A DNA stretch of 64,000 nucleotides. Origin: Candidatus Pelagibacter sp. IMCC9063 (GTDB taxonomy: Bacteria; Pseudomonadota; Alphaproteobacteria; Pelagibacterales; Pelagibacteraceae). Positions within the stretch are counted from its first letter, which is position 1. Each line of letters begins with the position of its first letter. The stretch covers positions 172,001 to 236,000 of the forward strand of contig NC_015380.1 of the NCBI RefSeq assembly GCF_000195085.1, given 5' to 3'. This document shows, piece after piece, positions 50,160-59,736 of this stretch. The notes below the pieces were generated by a model, which was not told where the DNA came from, did not search any database, and saw nothing but the letters and a program-made list of their open reading frames with translations. The translations under genes were made by a program, and so were the position numbers.

Positions 50160-51656
50160 ATGACTGAAAACTTTCTTTACATGCTTGCGCCTATAATGAA
50201 TGGTAAAATATTTTTAATTTTACTTTTAGGAACATTATTTGGTTTGATTTTAGGAGTTTTACCAGGCCTGGGTCCTACTACCGGTGGTGCATTAATATTA
50301 CCTTTTACTATGACTCTAGAACCTCTTTCAGCAATTATTTTACTCACTTCTATTTATTGTGCAGGAACATATGGTGGAGCTATTACTGCTATATTAATTA
50401 ATACTCCCGGCACTCCTGCTGCTGCTGCAACATGCTTAGATGGATATCCACTCGCACAAAAGGGAGAGGCTGCAAGAGCTTTGGGTATGGCAACTTTTGG
50501 CAGTGCCTTTGGAGGAATTTTTAGTGTGATAGTGCTAGTATTGTTTGCTCCAATTTTAGCAAATATTGCTTATGAATTTGGTCAACCTGAATATTTTGCC
50601 TTAGCTATTTTTGGCCTAACTATGCTGGCCTCCATTGGAGAAGGAAGCCCGGTTAAAAATTTACTAGCAGGTGCTTTTGGTATTTTGTTATCAACTGTTG
50701 GAAAAGACATTATGACCTCCGTTGACAGATTCACTTTTGGGGTTGGTCAATTGACGGAAGGGATTGGTTTTATTCCAGTCGTGGTTGGTCTTTTTGCAAT
50801 AAGTGAGATGCTAGTTCAGTCAACATTAACTAATCAAATTTTTAAAAGAGTTGCGATGAAGGCTGTAAAACTTCCTACTAAAGAAGATTTTAAATATTGT
50901 TTTAAAACAATTTTACGTTCTTCTGGAATTGGTTCGTTTATTGGAATCTTGCCAGCAGAGGGTGGAACAGTTGCTTCATTGATTGGATATTCAGAAGCTA
51001 AAAGATGGTCTAAGAATCCAAGCAAATTCGGCAAAGGTGCAATCGATGGAATTGCAGGTGCAGAAACTGCTAATAATGCAGCGACTGGCGGAGCGATGGT
51101 CCCTACTCTTGCCTTAGGAATTCCAGGCAGCGCAACGACAGCGGTTATTTTAACAGGAATGATTATTCATGGATTAAGACCGGGTCCAGATCTATTTAAA
51201 GAGCAGCCAGAGTTTTTGTATGGGATTTTCGGAGCAATGTTTTTTGCAAATATTTTATTTTTTATTATGGGATTTTTCGGAGCAAAGCTATTTGCAAGAA
51301 TTACATTAATTCCAAGTAGATTGTTATGGCCCATGATTTTTGTACTTTCTGTATGTGGTACCTACTCTCTCAATCAATCTTTTTCCGATGTATTGCTTAT
51401 GATTATTTTTGGAGTCATTGGATTTGTTTTAAGAAAATTTGGTTTTTCAGTAGTTCCTATAATCATTGGTTTAATTTTAGGGCAACTAGTTGAACTTACA
51501 TTGAGACAATCTTTAGTTATTTTTGATGGAAACTATTTATTATTTTTTACAAGACCTATTGTAGTTGCGTTCTTTGTACTATCTGTAATTGCCCTAACTT
51601 TTCCATATCTAAAAAAAAAGAAACATACCTATTTTAAAAACAAGAAAACAAACTAA
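50160..51656 (+). CDS. tctA: Tripartite tricarboxylate transporter large membrane subunit (TctA)
   Basis: 498 residues, about 12 helices. Family motifs GVLPGLGPTTGGALILPF, CAGTYGGAITAILINTPGT and GIAGAETANNAATGGAMVPTL-like repeat halves identify TctA. It is the ion-coupled channel component. The C-terminus is Lys-rich (LKKKKHTYFKNKK). Shine-Dalgarno for the next gene (AAGGAG) overlaps just after its stop, linking transport and catabolism in one transcript. Confidence 0.93.
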   Translation: MTENFLYMLAPIMNGKIFLILLLGTLFGLILGVLPGLGPTTGGALILPFTMTLEPLSAIILLTSIYCAGTYGGAITAILINTPGTPAAAATCLDGYPLAQKGEAARALGMATFGSAFGGIFSVIVLVLFAPILANIAYEFGQPEYFALAIFGLTMLASIGEGSPVKNLLAGAFGILLSTVGKDIMTSVDRFTFGVGQLTEGIGFIPVVVGLFAISEMLVQSTLTNQIFKRVAMKAVKLPTKEDFKYCFKTILRSSGIGSFIGILPAEGGTVASLIGYSEAKRWSKNPSKFGKGAIDGIAGAETANNAATGGAMVPTLALGIPGSATTAVILTGMIIHGLRPGPDLFKEQPEFLYGIFGAMFFANILFFIMGFFGAKLFARITLIPSRLLWPMIFVLSVCGTYSLNQSFSDVLLMIIFGVIGFVLRKFGFSVVPIIIGLILGQLVELTLRQSLVIFDGNYLLFFTRPIVVAFFVLSVIALTFPYLKKKKHTYFKNKKTN

Positions 51657-51666
51657 AAGGAGAAAT

Positions 51667-52500
51667 ATGAAACTATTAAGAGTAGGAAATACAGGCAAGG
51701 AGAAACCAGCCTTATTGCATGAGGGTAAAATAAAAAGTTTAGAAGAACATATTCTAGATTTGGATCCGGCGACAATAAATTTTGATACTTTAGACAAGTT
51801 AAAAAAAATTGATGTATCGAAACTTCCTGACTTAGATTCTGATCAAAGAATTGGATCTTGTGTTAAGAATCCTGGCAAGTTTATTGCGATTGGCTTAAAT
51901 TATTCTGATCATGCCGAAGAATCAGGCATGGCAATTCCCAAAGAGCCTATTATATTTCATAAAGCCACCAGTTCTATTGTGGGGCCCAATGATAATGTGG
52001 TTATGCCCAAAGACTCTAAGAAACTTGATTGGGAAGTAGAAATTGGATTTGTTATTGGAAAAGAAACCAAGAATATCACAGAGCAAGAAGCCTCAGATCA
52101 TATATTGGGATATTGCATTGTGAATGATGTTAGTGAGAGAGAGTGGCAAATAGAAAGAGGTGGTAACTGGACTAAAGGAAAATCTGGGGACACATTTGGT
52201 CCCATTGGTCCCTACCTGGTAACCAAAGATGAAATCAAAGATATTAATAATTTATCACTTCAGTTAGACGTAAACGGAAAAAGAATGCAAACAGGCAGTA
52301 CAAATAAAATGATTTTTAATTTTAATTTTATTTTATCTTATTTGAGTAATTTTATGTCTTTGCAGCCAGGAGATGTTGTTACCACAGGAACACCGCCTGG
52401 AGTGGGAATGGGAATGAAGCCGCCAGTTTTTCTCAAAAGAGGAGACAAAATTACCCTAGAAGTAACAGGGCTAGGAATGCAAAATCAAACAGTTGTTTAA
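51667..52500 (+). CDS. Fumarylacetoacetate hydrolase-family enzyme (diketo-deoxy sugar acid hydrolase-like)
   Basis: 277 residues. FAH fold with metal ligands in LDWEVEIGFVIG (Glu-x-Glu) and CIVNDVSERE (Asp), preceded by AIGLNYSDHAEESG and ending with GDVVTTGTPPGVGMG. The family includes 2,4-diketo-3-deoxy-L-rhamnonate hydrolase, which gives pyruvate and L-lactate, and ureidoglycolate lyase-like enzymes. Given the RhmD-like dehydratase and SDR next to it, the former role is favoured. Begins 10 bp after tctA with AAGGAG; overlaps the longest SDR frame. Confidence 0.83.
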   Translation: MKLLRVGNTGKEKPALLHEGKIKSLEEHILDLDPATINFDTLDKLKKIDVSKLPDLDSDQRIGSCVKNPGKFIAIGLNYSDHAEESGMAIPKEPIIFHKATSSIVGPNDNVVMPKDSKKLDWEVEIGFVIGKETKNITEQEASDHILGYCIVNDVSEREWQIERGGNWTKGKSGDTFGPIGPYLVTKDEIKDINNLSLQLDVNGKRMQTGSTNKMIFNFNFILSYLSNFMSLQPGDVVTTGTPPGVGMGMKPPVFLKRGDKITLEVTGLGMQNQTVV

Positions 52501-52513
52501 GAAAGGAAAAAAC

Positions 52514-53260
52514 ATGAATCAAATTAATTTAAAAGATAGAACTGCCATTGTGACCGGAGGTGCTCAGGGATTTGGGCTTGCAATTACAGAGCGGTTTTTA
52601 GAATCTGGTGCAAACGTTATCATGTGGGATATTGATGAAGATACTAGTGGCAAAGTTTTAAAGGAAAAAAATAACCCTAAACTTTCTGCTGCAAAAATAG
52701 ATGTAACTAATTTTGATCAAATTTCTTCTGAAATTGAAAAAATTTCTCACCAAACAAAGATTGATATTTTCGTAAACAATGCTGGCATCACAGGGAAAAA
52801 TGCAACAGTCTGGGATTATCCTATTGATGAATGGAAGAAAGTTTTAGATCTAGACTTGAATGCAGTTTTTTATTGCTGCAAGGCAATCGCTCCACATATG
52901 ATTAAAAATAATTTTGGAAGAATTGTTAATATATCTTCGATTGCTGGAAAAGAAGGAAATCCGAATGCCAGTGCTTACAGTACTGCAAAGGCTGGAGTTA
53001 TTGGATTGACTAAATCATTAGGAAAAGAATTGGCTGATAAAAATATTGCAGTCAATTGCATTACCCCTGCGGCTGCAAAAACAAGAATTTTTGACCAAAT
53101 GACCGAAGAGCATATTAATTATATGCTTTCTAAAATTCCTAGAAATAGATTTGCTAAAGTTGAGGAGCTAGCCTCTTTAGTTGCTTGGTTAGCCAGTGAA
53201 GAGAATTCCTTTTCTACTGGTGCGGTATTTGATTTGAGCGGTGGAAGAGCAACTTACTAA
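52514..53260 (+). CDS. Short-chain dehydrogenase/reductase (sugar acid dehydrogenase-like)
   Basis: 248 residues from ATG 52514, which has AAGGAAAA upstream; an ATG at 52493 would overlap the hydrolase gene. Classical SDR: TGGAQGFGLAI (cofactor binding), NNAGI, catalytic Ser in NISSIAG and Tyr-x-x-x-Lys in AYSTAKAG, C-terminal FDLSGGRATY. In the non-phosphorylating L-rhamnose route an SDR (LRA5-type) oxidises 2-keto-3-deoxy-L-rhamnonate; this is the likely role here by context. Without context it would only be called a 3-oxoacyl-ACP reductase-like SDR. Confidence 0.83.
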   Translation: MNQINLKDRTAIVTGGAQGFGLAITERFLESGANVIMWDIDEDTSGKVLKEKNNPKLSAAKIDVTNFDQISSEIEKISHQTKIDIFVNNAGITGKNATVWDYPIDEWKKVLDLDLNAVFYCCKAIAPHMIKNNFGRIVNISSIAGKEGNPNASAYSTAKAGVIGLTKSLGKELADKNIAVNCITPAAAKTRIFDQMTEEHINYMLSKIPRNRFAKVEELASLVAWLASEENSFSTGAVFDLSGGRATY

Positions 53261-53272
53261 TATATAAAAATA

Positions 53273-54154
53273 TTATTTATATTTATCTTCAATTTCGTAA
53301 TATTCATTAAAACCAACAATATCTCTTAGGTCGGAGAATTTTGAAACATTGGTATTGTAAATTTTGTTCTTCATATTTTGTAAAGATTCTTGCATTGTCT
53401 TAACGGAAGCACTCATTAAAGTTAAAGGGAAAACTGCAATCTTAAATCCAAGATCTTCTAGTTCGTTTATTTCAAGCAAGGGTGTTTCGCCATCTTCAAT
53501 TAAATTAATCATGTGATGACCAGGAACTTCCTTGATCACCCTTTTCATATCTTCTTTAGATTTAATTGCTTCTACAAAAAGAATATCTGCACCAAGCTCT
53601 GAAAATTTTTGCATACGTTTAATTGCATCATCCAATCCTCTGGTTGCTATAGCATCTGTTCTGGCCATAACTAAAATATCTTTATTGTTCATTTTACTAG
53701 CATCTACTGCAGCTTTAATTCTTGAATTTGCCTCATCTGCTTCAACCACATCTTTTCCTTTAGTGTGACCACATTTTTTAGGCCATTTCTGATCTTCAAT
53801 CATTATTGCTGCTGCACCTGCATCTGCAAATCCTCTGACAGTTCTATAAACATTTACAGCATTTCCATAACCTGTATCTCCATCAAAAATGATGGGTATG
53901 GAAGTAACGTTACAAATATTTCTTACCTGTTCAGCCATTTCCGAAAAAGAAATCAAACCTGCATCTGGCATTCCAAGTCTAGTAGAAGAAACTGCAAATC
54001 CAGACATAAAGCCTACATTTATTCCTTCTCGTTCAATTAACTTTGCAGATAAAGCATCGAAACAGCCAGGCATCACTACAATTCCTTTTTGGTCTAATAG
54101 TTTTTTTAACTTATCTGCTTTTGGTTTTGAATCTTGTGATGAAAATAATGTCAT
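53273..54154 (-). CDS. Isocitrate lyase / PEP mutase family enzyme
   Basis: 293 residues. The (beta/alpha)8 pattern of the ICL/PEP mutase superfamily: MPGCFDALSAKLIE, metal-binding FDGDTGYGNAVNV, MIEDQKWPKKCGHTKGK with the catalytic Cys of lyases, and MARTDAI. Members cleave 2-methylisocitrate, dimethylmalate or oxaloacetate-type acids. The KKCGH loop favours C-C lyase over mutase activity. It overlaps the dctM gene by 4 bp, so it probably acts on the compound imported by the TRAP system. Confidence 0.83.
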   Translation of the reverse strand: MTLFSSQDSKPKADKLKKLLDQKGIVVMPGCFDALSAKLIEREGINVGFMSGFAVSSTRLGMPDAGLISFSEMAEQVRNICNVTSIPIIFDGDTGYGNAVNVYRTVRGFADAGAAAIMIEDQKWPKKCGHTKGKDVVEADEANSRIKAAVDASKMNNKDILVMARTDAIATRGLDDAIKRMQKFSELGADILFVEAIKSKEDMKRVIKEVPGHHMINLIEDGETPLLEINELEDLGFKIAVFPLTLMSASVKTMQESLQNMKNKIYNTNVSKFSDLRDIVGFNEYYEIEDKYK

Positions 54155-55422
54155 AATTTAAACGGTATATATAATGCAATTTGTGGAAATAAATAAACTA
54201 AAAAAACTGCGAATAACATAATAATAACGAAAGGAATAACACCCTTTGCAATTTCAGACATTTTTGCATCACATATTGCCTGTAGAACATAAATATTCAG
54301 TCCTACTGGCGGCGTGATCAACGCGCACTCGATCATTAAAGTAAAAATAATTCCAAACCAAATTAAATCAATGTTCATTGCAGCAATAGAAATTGCAAAA
54401 ATAGGCATCATGATTAAAATCAAAGACAGGGTCTCCATTATAAAACCAAGAATAAGCAACGTAATACAAACTACTAATATAAACATCCCCTGTTCGCTTA
54501 TATTGCTTACAATGATTGCAGATAGATCCTGAGGAATTCGATATAGAGATATTGCCTTACCAAAAATTTTAGCTCCGGCTATAATAATAAATATTGTAAC
54601 TGTTGTTTTCATAGTCTCGAGACCAGCTTCAATAAATCCCTTAAGGTCTAATCTTTTTTTAACAACCACATATATAAATGAAATTAAAAAACCTATACCA
54701 CCCGCTTCTGTTGGGGTATAGATCCCAGCGTAAATTCCCCCAAGCATTATGAAAGCCATTAAAAGTATTGGAAGTCCTTTTTTGGTATATTCTATTTTTT
54801 CCTCTCGAGTAGTTGTAACGTTAGTAACTTCCCTATTAAAAAAAATTACATATAAAACTGAAAATAATATGAAGAGTAGTGCCAACAATATTCCTGGACC
54901 GATACCTGCTAAAAACATACTCAATACCGATTCCTCGACTACAAAAGCATAAACAATCATTGGTATCGAAGGAGGAATTAAAATCCCCAGTGTTCCACCA
55001 GCAGCTAAAATACCTAAGCAAAAATTTTTATGATATCCCCTTTTAATCATTGCAGGATAAGCAACGGTTGAAATAGTTGCGGCAGTAGCTACAGAAGAAC
55101 CGGAAATAGCTGCAAAAATACTACAAGAAAGAATAGTGGCAATTGCCAAACCTCCAGGAAAATTTCCTACCCAAGCTTGTGCAAAACCAAATAGATCGTC
55201 TCCAACTCCAGCTTTTAATAGGATATTTGACATCATTAGAAACATGGGAACGGCAAGAAGTATAAAATTGTCACCTACACTATAAAATGTTTGTGGAACC
55301 ATTAATGGAGAGATATCTCCCAGTAACATTAATATTAGCCCTATAGATCCCAGTCCAAAAGCAATCGGAACACTTAAGAACAAAATTAAAAATAGTGAAA
55401 AAATAATTAGTGCAGTAGTCAT
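54151..55422 (-). CDS. dctM: TRAP transporter large permease DctM
   Basis: 423 residues, about 12 helices. Family motifs include LLAVPMFLMMSNILLKAG, AISGSSVATAATISTVAYPAM, LGILIPPSIPMIVYA and ITPPVGLNIYVLQA. Sodium-coupled permease of a TRAP system. The start overlaps the dctQ stop by one base and the end overlaps the ICL-family gene. Confidence 0.93.
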   Translation of the reverse strand: MTTALIIFSLFLILFLSVPIAFGLGSIGLILMLLGDISPLMVPQTFYSVGDNFILLAVPMFLMMSNILLKAGVGDDLFGFAQAWVGNFPGGLAIATILSCSIFAAISGSSVATAATISTVAYPAMIKRGYHKNFCLGILAAGGTLGILIPPSIPMIVYAFVVEESVLSMFLAGIGPGILLALLFILFSVLYVIFFNREVTNVTTTREEKIEYTKKGLPILLMAFIMLGGIYAGIYTPTEAGGIGFLISFIYVVVKKRLDLKGFIEAGLETMKTTVTIFIIIAGAKIFGKAISLYRIPQDLSAIIVSNISEQGMFILVVCITLLILGFIMETLSLILIMMPIFAISIAAMNIDLIWFGIIFTLMIECALITPPVGLNIYVLQAICDAKMSEIAKGVIPFVIIMLFAVFLVYLFPQIALYIPFKL

Positions 55423-55895
55423 TATTTTATAAATAACCTTATCTTTCTAACAAACTCTATTGAGGCTCTAATAACTAATAAAAAAAAGCAGAGCGGGATT
55501 GCAAGCTCAGTTAAAAAAGATGGAACATCTAAAATTGTTGAACTTGTTCTACCTACTTTTAAAGAATCGTAGGCAATGAGCCATCCATAGTAAACAACAA
55601 AGGAACTAAAGAACAAAATAAAAAGCATTGATATGAAGTCTAGTATTCTTTTTCCAGTTTCCCCGAGACGGTCGTAGATGACCGTAATTCTAATAAAATC
55701 ATTTTTATGAAAAGAATACGTAAGAGCTAAATAGGTGGCCCAAATTTGTAAAAACCTAGATATTTCATTTACCCATATTGTAGGAGAGTTAAAAATATAG
55801 CGAGATATAACTTCAAACGAGACTATAAAACCTATCATGATAAATAAGCCTGCAGATAGGTAACCTGAATATTTTATAATTTTTTCTAAGTTCAT
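55422..55895 (-). CDS. dctQ: TRAP transporter small permease DctQ
   Basis: 157 residues with four helices; FEVISRYIFNSPTIWVNEISRFLQIWATYLA carries the DctQ signature (split here by description only: R-Y-I-F, then W-V-N-E). Pairs with DctM. Separated from dctP by a 59-bp gap that holds a hairpin. Confidence 0.9.
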   Translation of the reverse strand: MNLEKIIKYSGYLSAGLFIMIGFIVSFEVISRYIFNSPTIWVNEISRFLQIWATYLALTYSFHKNDFIRITVIYDRLGETGKRILDFISMLFILFFSSFVVYYGWLIAYDSLKVGRTSSTILDVPSFLTELAIPLCFFLLVIRASIEFVRKIRLFIK

Positions 55896-55906
55896 TTTAA
55901 ATACAA

Positions 55907-55941
55907 CAAGCCCTACGCTATTAATAATAACGCAGGGCTTG
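55907..55941 (-). terminator. Intercistronic hairpin between dctP and dctQ
   Basis: CAAGCCCT (55907-55914) pairs with AGGGCTTG (55934-55941); two further GC pairs extend the stem past one mismatch. No strong T-run follows on the minus strand, so it may act as a partial terminator or 3' stabiliser of dctP mRNA. Confidence 0.6.
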
Positions 55942-55954
55942 AATAGATTTTATA

Positions 55955-56944
55955 TTAAAGGTTGTTAGCTGCTGTAACTAACTTATCTCCAACTCCACCT
56001 TTTCCACCAGTTCTTTTGATGTAATCAGTGATTACTGAAGAAGAAGCTTTTTTTAACGCTTTAAGTTCAGCACCAGATAATTTTACGATCTTCATTCCAT
56101 TATCTTTTGCTTCCTTATAAGCTCTGGCTTCTATTCCAGACATGTCATCTCTAACTGCTTTTTCTGCAACTTTTGATGCTTCGGTTACTGCTTTTCTTTG
56201 TTTCATAGTCAGTGAATTCAACCACTTTTTATTAGCAACAAGAACAAATTCAATATCACCGTGATTAGTTACTGTTAGAGTATCCATCACTTGATAAAGT
56301 TTTCTAGATTTAACTCCAGATACACCTGTCATTCCTGCATCCACAGTTCCTCTTTGGTAAGCTAAATATTGCTCAGAACCTGAAATTAAGGCAGGCTTAG
56401 CTCCAAGAGAGCTAACAAATGCACCTAGTGTTTTTCCAAATACTCTTATTTTTTTATTTTTAAAAGCAGCCGGAGTGTTCATCGGTGTTCCGTTAGATAA
56501 CATCACAGCAGAACCATATGCCTGATAGTATAAAGGCACAGCTCCTGATTTTGAAATTGCTGGGTCTAACACTTGTCTAATTTTAGATCCAGATTTAGTT
56601 GCTTTTCTAATTTTCTTTTCTGAATCAAATAAGAATGGCAAATAAAAAACATCTACTTCAGGGTTTGTACCTGCAAACCTTGTAAGTGACGCCACGCCTG
56701 CCTCAATTGCCCCTGAGCCTACAGCTTGCGGAACTTCCTTATCTTTATAAAGTTGAGCAGAATCGTAGATTTCAACTTTGATATCTGATCGTTTCTCCAA
56801 TTCTTTCTTAAAAACCAAAAGGTTTTGACCTAAATGGGCTTTTAAAGGAAGTTGAAGAGTAATTCTCATTTTAGTTTCTGCAAAAACTGCAGATGTAAAC
56901 AAAACTAAAACAGAAGCTAATACTAATTGTTTAATTTTTTTCAT
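55955..56944 (-). CDS. dctP: TRAP transporter solute receptor DctP
   Basis: 329 residues with signal peptide (about 1-22). DctP pattern: KMRITLQLPLKAHLGQNL, VPQAVGSGAIEAGVASL, and the central AYQRGTVDAGMTGVSG that includes the residues near the ligand carboxylate site. Ligand not identifiable from sequence. First gene of the dctPQM-ICL operon, 62 bp after aceE on the same strand. Confidence 0.9.
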   Translation of the reverse strand: MKKIKQLVLASVLVLFTSAVFAETKMRITLQLPLKAHLGQNLLVFKKELEKRSDIKVEIYDSAQLYKDKEVPQAVGSGAIEAGVASLTRFAGTNPEVDVFYLPFLFDSEKKIRKATKSGSKIRQVLDPAISKSGAVPLYYQAYGSAVMLSNGTPMNTPAAFKNKKIRVFGKTLGAFVSSLGAKPALISGSEQYLAYQRGTVDAGMTGVSGVKSRKLYQVMDTLTVTNHGDIEFVLVANKKWLNSLTMKQRKAVTEASKVAEKAVRDDMSGIEARAYKEAKDNGMKIVKLSGAELKALKKASSSVITDYIKRTGGKGGVGDKLVTAANNL

Positions 56945-57006
56945 TGTATCCCCTTATAGATTATTTTCTTAATTTAACATTACTTTGTCTCGGAATACAA
57001 GTTGGA

Positions 57007-59670
57007 TTATTTATTCCAAGGGTGCTCAGAATTGGCATTTATATGGTACTTTTTAAGTGCAGACTTGAGTACTGATTTAGGAATTTTTCCTTGGTCGCAA
57101 AGGGCATCTAATGCTGCAATTACAATTTGTAATTTGTCTATTTCAAAAAATTTTCTAAGGTTTTTTCTGGTATCGCTTCTACCAAAACCATCTGTTCCTA
57201 ATGCTACAAAAGAGTTAGATAAATAGGAGCTAATTAATTGAGGGTAAGCTCTTGTGTAATCACTGCTTGCAATGATTGGATCCTCGTTATTAATTAATTT
57301 TTGGACAAAGCTTTTTTCTTTTTTTTCAATTGCAGTTAATCGGTTTGATCGTTCAACTTCTCTTGCTTGTTTGGATAATTCTGTAAAACTAGTAATGCTA
57401 TAAACATGACTTCCAATATTAAACTCTTCTTTTAAAATTTTAGCAGCCTCAATACTTTCTCTTAAAATAGGACCCGATCCTAGTAAATTAATATTTATTT
57501 CTCCATCATTTTTCTCAAATAAATAACCACCTTGAATAATTTGTTTTTGTATATTTTTGGGCGCTTTAGGATTAGCATATTTTTCATTTCCTACTGTGAT
57601 ATAATAAAATTCATTTTTACACTCTTCCATCATTCGTCTTGCACCATAATCAAAGATAGTTGCAAGCTCATAAGCAAAACAGGGATCGTAAGATTTTAAA
57701 TTAGGAACGGTAGAGGCTATAATTTGACTAGATCCATCTTGATGCTGCAAACCTTCTCCTGATAAGGTTGTCTTCCCTGCTGTTGCTCCAATAAGAAAGC
57801 CTCTTGGCATTTGATCTGCTGCAGCCCATATTAAATCTCCGACCCTTTGAAATCCAAACATCGAATAAAAAATATAAAAAGGCAACATGGGAAAACTATG
57901 ATTGGAATAAGAAGTGGCAGCGGCAACCCAGGATGAAAGAGCTCCCGCTTCGTTGATTCCCTCTTCTAATAACTGTCCATCTGTAGATTCTTTATATGAC
58001 ATGATTGTACTTGCATCTTCTGGTTCATAAAGCTGCCCCTCTGGAGAATAAATACCAACTTGTTGAAATAAATTTGCCATTCCAAAAGTCCGAGCTTCAT
58101 CTGCAACAATAGGAACTAATCTTGGTCCAATCTCTTTGTTTCTTAGTAATCCACTTAATAGTCTTGTAATATTCATAGTAGTAGAAACGAGCCTGTCACT
58201 TCCATCGAAAGCAAATTGTGCATATTTTTCAACAGGTGGAATCTTAATAGAAACTTCTGTAAATTTTCTTTGAGGAATAAATCCTCCCAACTTAGCTCTT
58301 TTGCTCTTTAAATATTGGATTTCTTGAGAGCTTTCTTCTGGCTTATAAAATTTTAAATTTTCAATATCACGATCATTCATGGGTAAAGAAAATTTATCTC
58401 GAAAGACTTTTAACGCCTCAAAATCTAGTTTTTTAGCTTGGTGTGCAGTCATTTGGGACTCTCCCGCTTTTCCCATTCCGTAACCTTTTTTGGTTTTGGC
58501 TAAAATAACAGAGGGTTTGCCTTTTGTATTTATTGCTTGATTGTAAGCTGCATATAATTTCTTTAGATCATGCCCTCCTCTTTTAAGCGCATCTATATCT
58601 TCATCTGACATATGAGAAACTAACTCCATAACTTCTGGGTCTTCTCCAAAAAAATTTTTTATATTATAGGCGCCATCTCTTGCACCTAACGTTTGATATT
58701 TTCCATCCACTGTTTCTGCAAAACGTTTTAATAATAAATGTTTTTTATCAAGAGCAAACAATCGGTCCCATTCCGATCCCCACAATACCTTAATGACATT
58801 CCAACCTGCTGCTTTAAAAAGAGATTCCAATTCTTGTATAATTTGACCATTACCTCGAACAGGTCCATCTAGTCTTTGTAAATTGCAATTTACGATAAAC
58901 GTTAAATTATCTAGTTTTTCTCTTGCGGCAAAGGATAAGGCTCCTTGACTTTCTGGCTCATCCATTTCTCCATCGCCAAATACCCCCCAGACGTGCTTGT
59001 CTGTTTTTAATAAATTTCTATTTTCTAGATACCTCATAAATCTTGCTTGATAGATAGAACTAATAGGACCAATTCCCATGGAGCCAGTTGGAAAACTCCA
59101 AAAGTCTGGCATTAAATAAGGGTGACAATAAGAAGAAAGTCCTCCACCATTTGCTTCATGTCTATAATTTTCTAACTGCTCTTTAGACAGCCTACCTTCA
59201 AGAAAAGCTCTAGCATAAACACCTGTTGAAGAGTGGGGCTGATAGAAAACCAAATCCGCATTATCTCCTCCTTTAAAAAAGTGATTAAACCCCACTTCAA
59301 ATATTTCTGCACAGGATGCATAGCTGGCTATATGGCCTCCTACTTCTCCATATTTTTCATTCGCTCTCATTACCATTGCTAGAGCATTCCACCTTAGGAT
59401 TGCGGTTATTTTTTCCTCAATCTCAAGATCGCCTGGATAAATTCCCTGCTCTTCTAAAGCTACTGTATTTCGGTAAAGAGAATAAGGAAGTGGCTCATAT
59501 AAAATCCTTAACTCTTTTGCTCTTTGCTCAATTGCCTCTAAAATTTCTTTAGCACCTTCCTTACCCTCTCTTTGTACCACTCCTTCTAGAGACTGAATCC
59601 ACTCCTCGATTTCTTGTGGATCCATTTTGGAAATACTATTTTTAGAAAAATTTTTTATATCCGAGCTCAT
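57007..59670 (-). CDS. aceE: Pyruvate dehydrogenase E1 component, homodimeric type
   Basis: 887 residues, the usual length of AceE. Thiamine diphosphate motif GDGEMDEPESQG followed by NCNLQRLDGPVRGNG, and GLQHQDGSS in the second half, are characteristic. It decarboxylates pyruvate and acetylates lipoyl-E2. No aceF or lpd gene adjoins. Many alphaproteobacteria use the heterodimeric PdhAB type, so a homodimeric E1 is a useful lineage marker. Leader region shared with the divergent EamA gene is 66 bp. Confidence 0.95.
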   Translation of the reverse strand: MSSDIKNFSKNSISKMDPQEIEEWIQSLEGVVQREGKEGAKEILEAIEQRAKELRILYEPLPYSLYRNTVALEEQGIYPGDLEIEEKITAILRWNALAMVMRANEKYGEVGGHIASYASCAEIFEVGFNHFFKGGDNADLVFYQPHSSTGVYARAFLEGRLSKEQLENYRHEANGGGLSSYCHPYLMPDFWSFPTGSMGIGPISSIYQARFMRYLENRNLLKTDKHVWGVFGDGEMDEPESQGALSFAAREKLDNLTFIVNCNLQRLDGPVRGNGQIIQELESLFKAAGWNVIKVLWGSEWDRLFALDKKHLLLKRFAETVDGKYQTLGARDGAYNIKNFFGEDPEVMELVSHMSDEDIDALKRGGHDLKKLYAAYNQAINTKGKPSVILAKTKKGYGMGKAGESQMTAHQAKKLDFEALKVFRDKFSLPMNDRDIENLKFYKPEESSQEIQYLKSKRAKLGGFIPQRKFTEVSIKIPPVEKYAQFAFDGSDRLVSTTMNITRLLSGLLRNKEIGPRLVPIVADEARTFGMANLFQQVGIYSPEGQLYEPEDASTIMSYKESTDGQLLEEGINEAGALSSWVAAATSYSNHSFPMLPFYIFYSMFGFQRVGDLIWAAADQMPRGFLIGATAGKTTLSGEGLQHQDGSSQIIASTVPNLKSYDPCFAYELATIFDYGARRMMEECKNEFYYITVGNEKYANPKAPKNIQKQIIQGGYLFEKNDGEININLLGSGPILRESIEAAKILKEEFNIGSHVYSITSFTELSKQAREVERSNRLTAIEKKEKSFVQKLINNEDPIIASSDYTRAYPQLISSYLSNSFVALGTDGFGRSDTRKNLRKFFEIDKLQIVIAALDALCDQGKIPKSVLKSALKKYHINANSEHPWNK

Positions 59671-59736
59671 AAATAAAGATTATATATTTTAATAATTTTA
59701 AAACCTTAAGCAATGGTACTTAATTAAGTAAAATAG

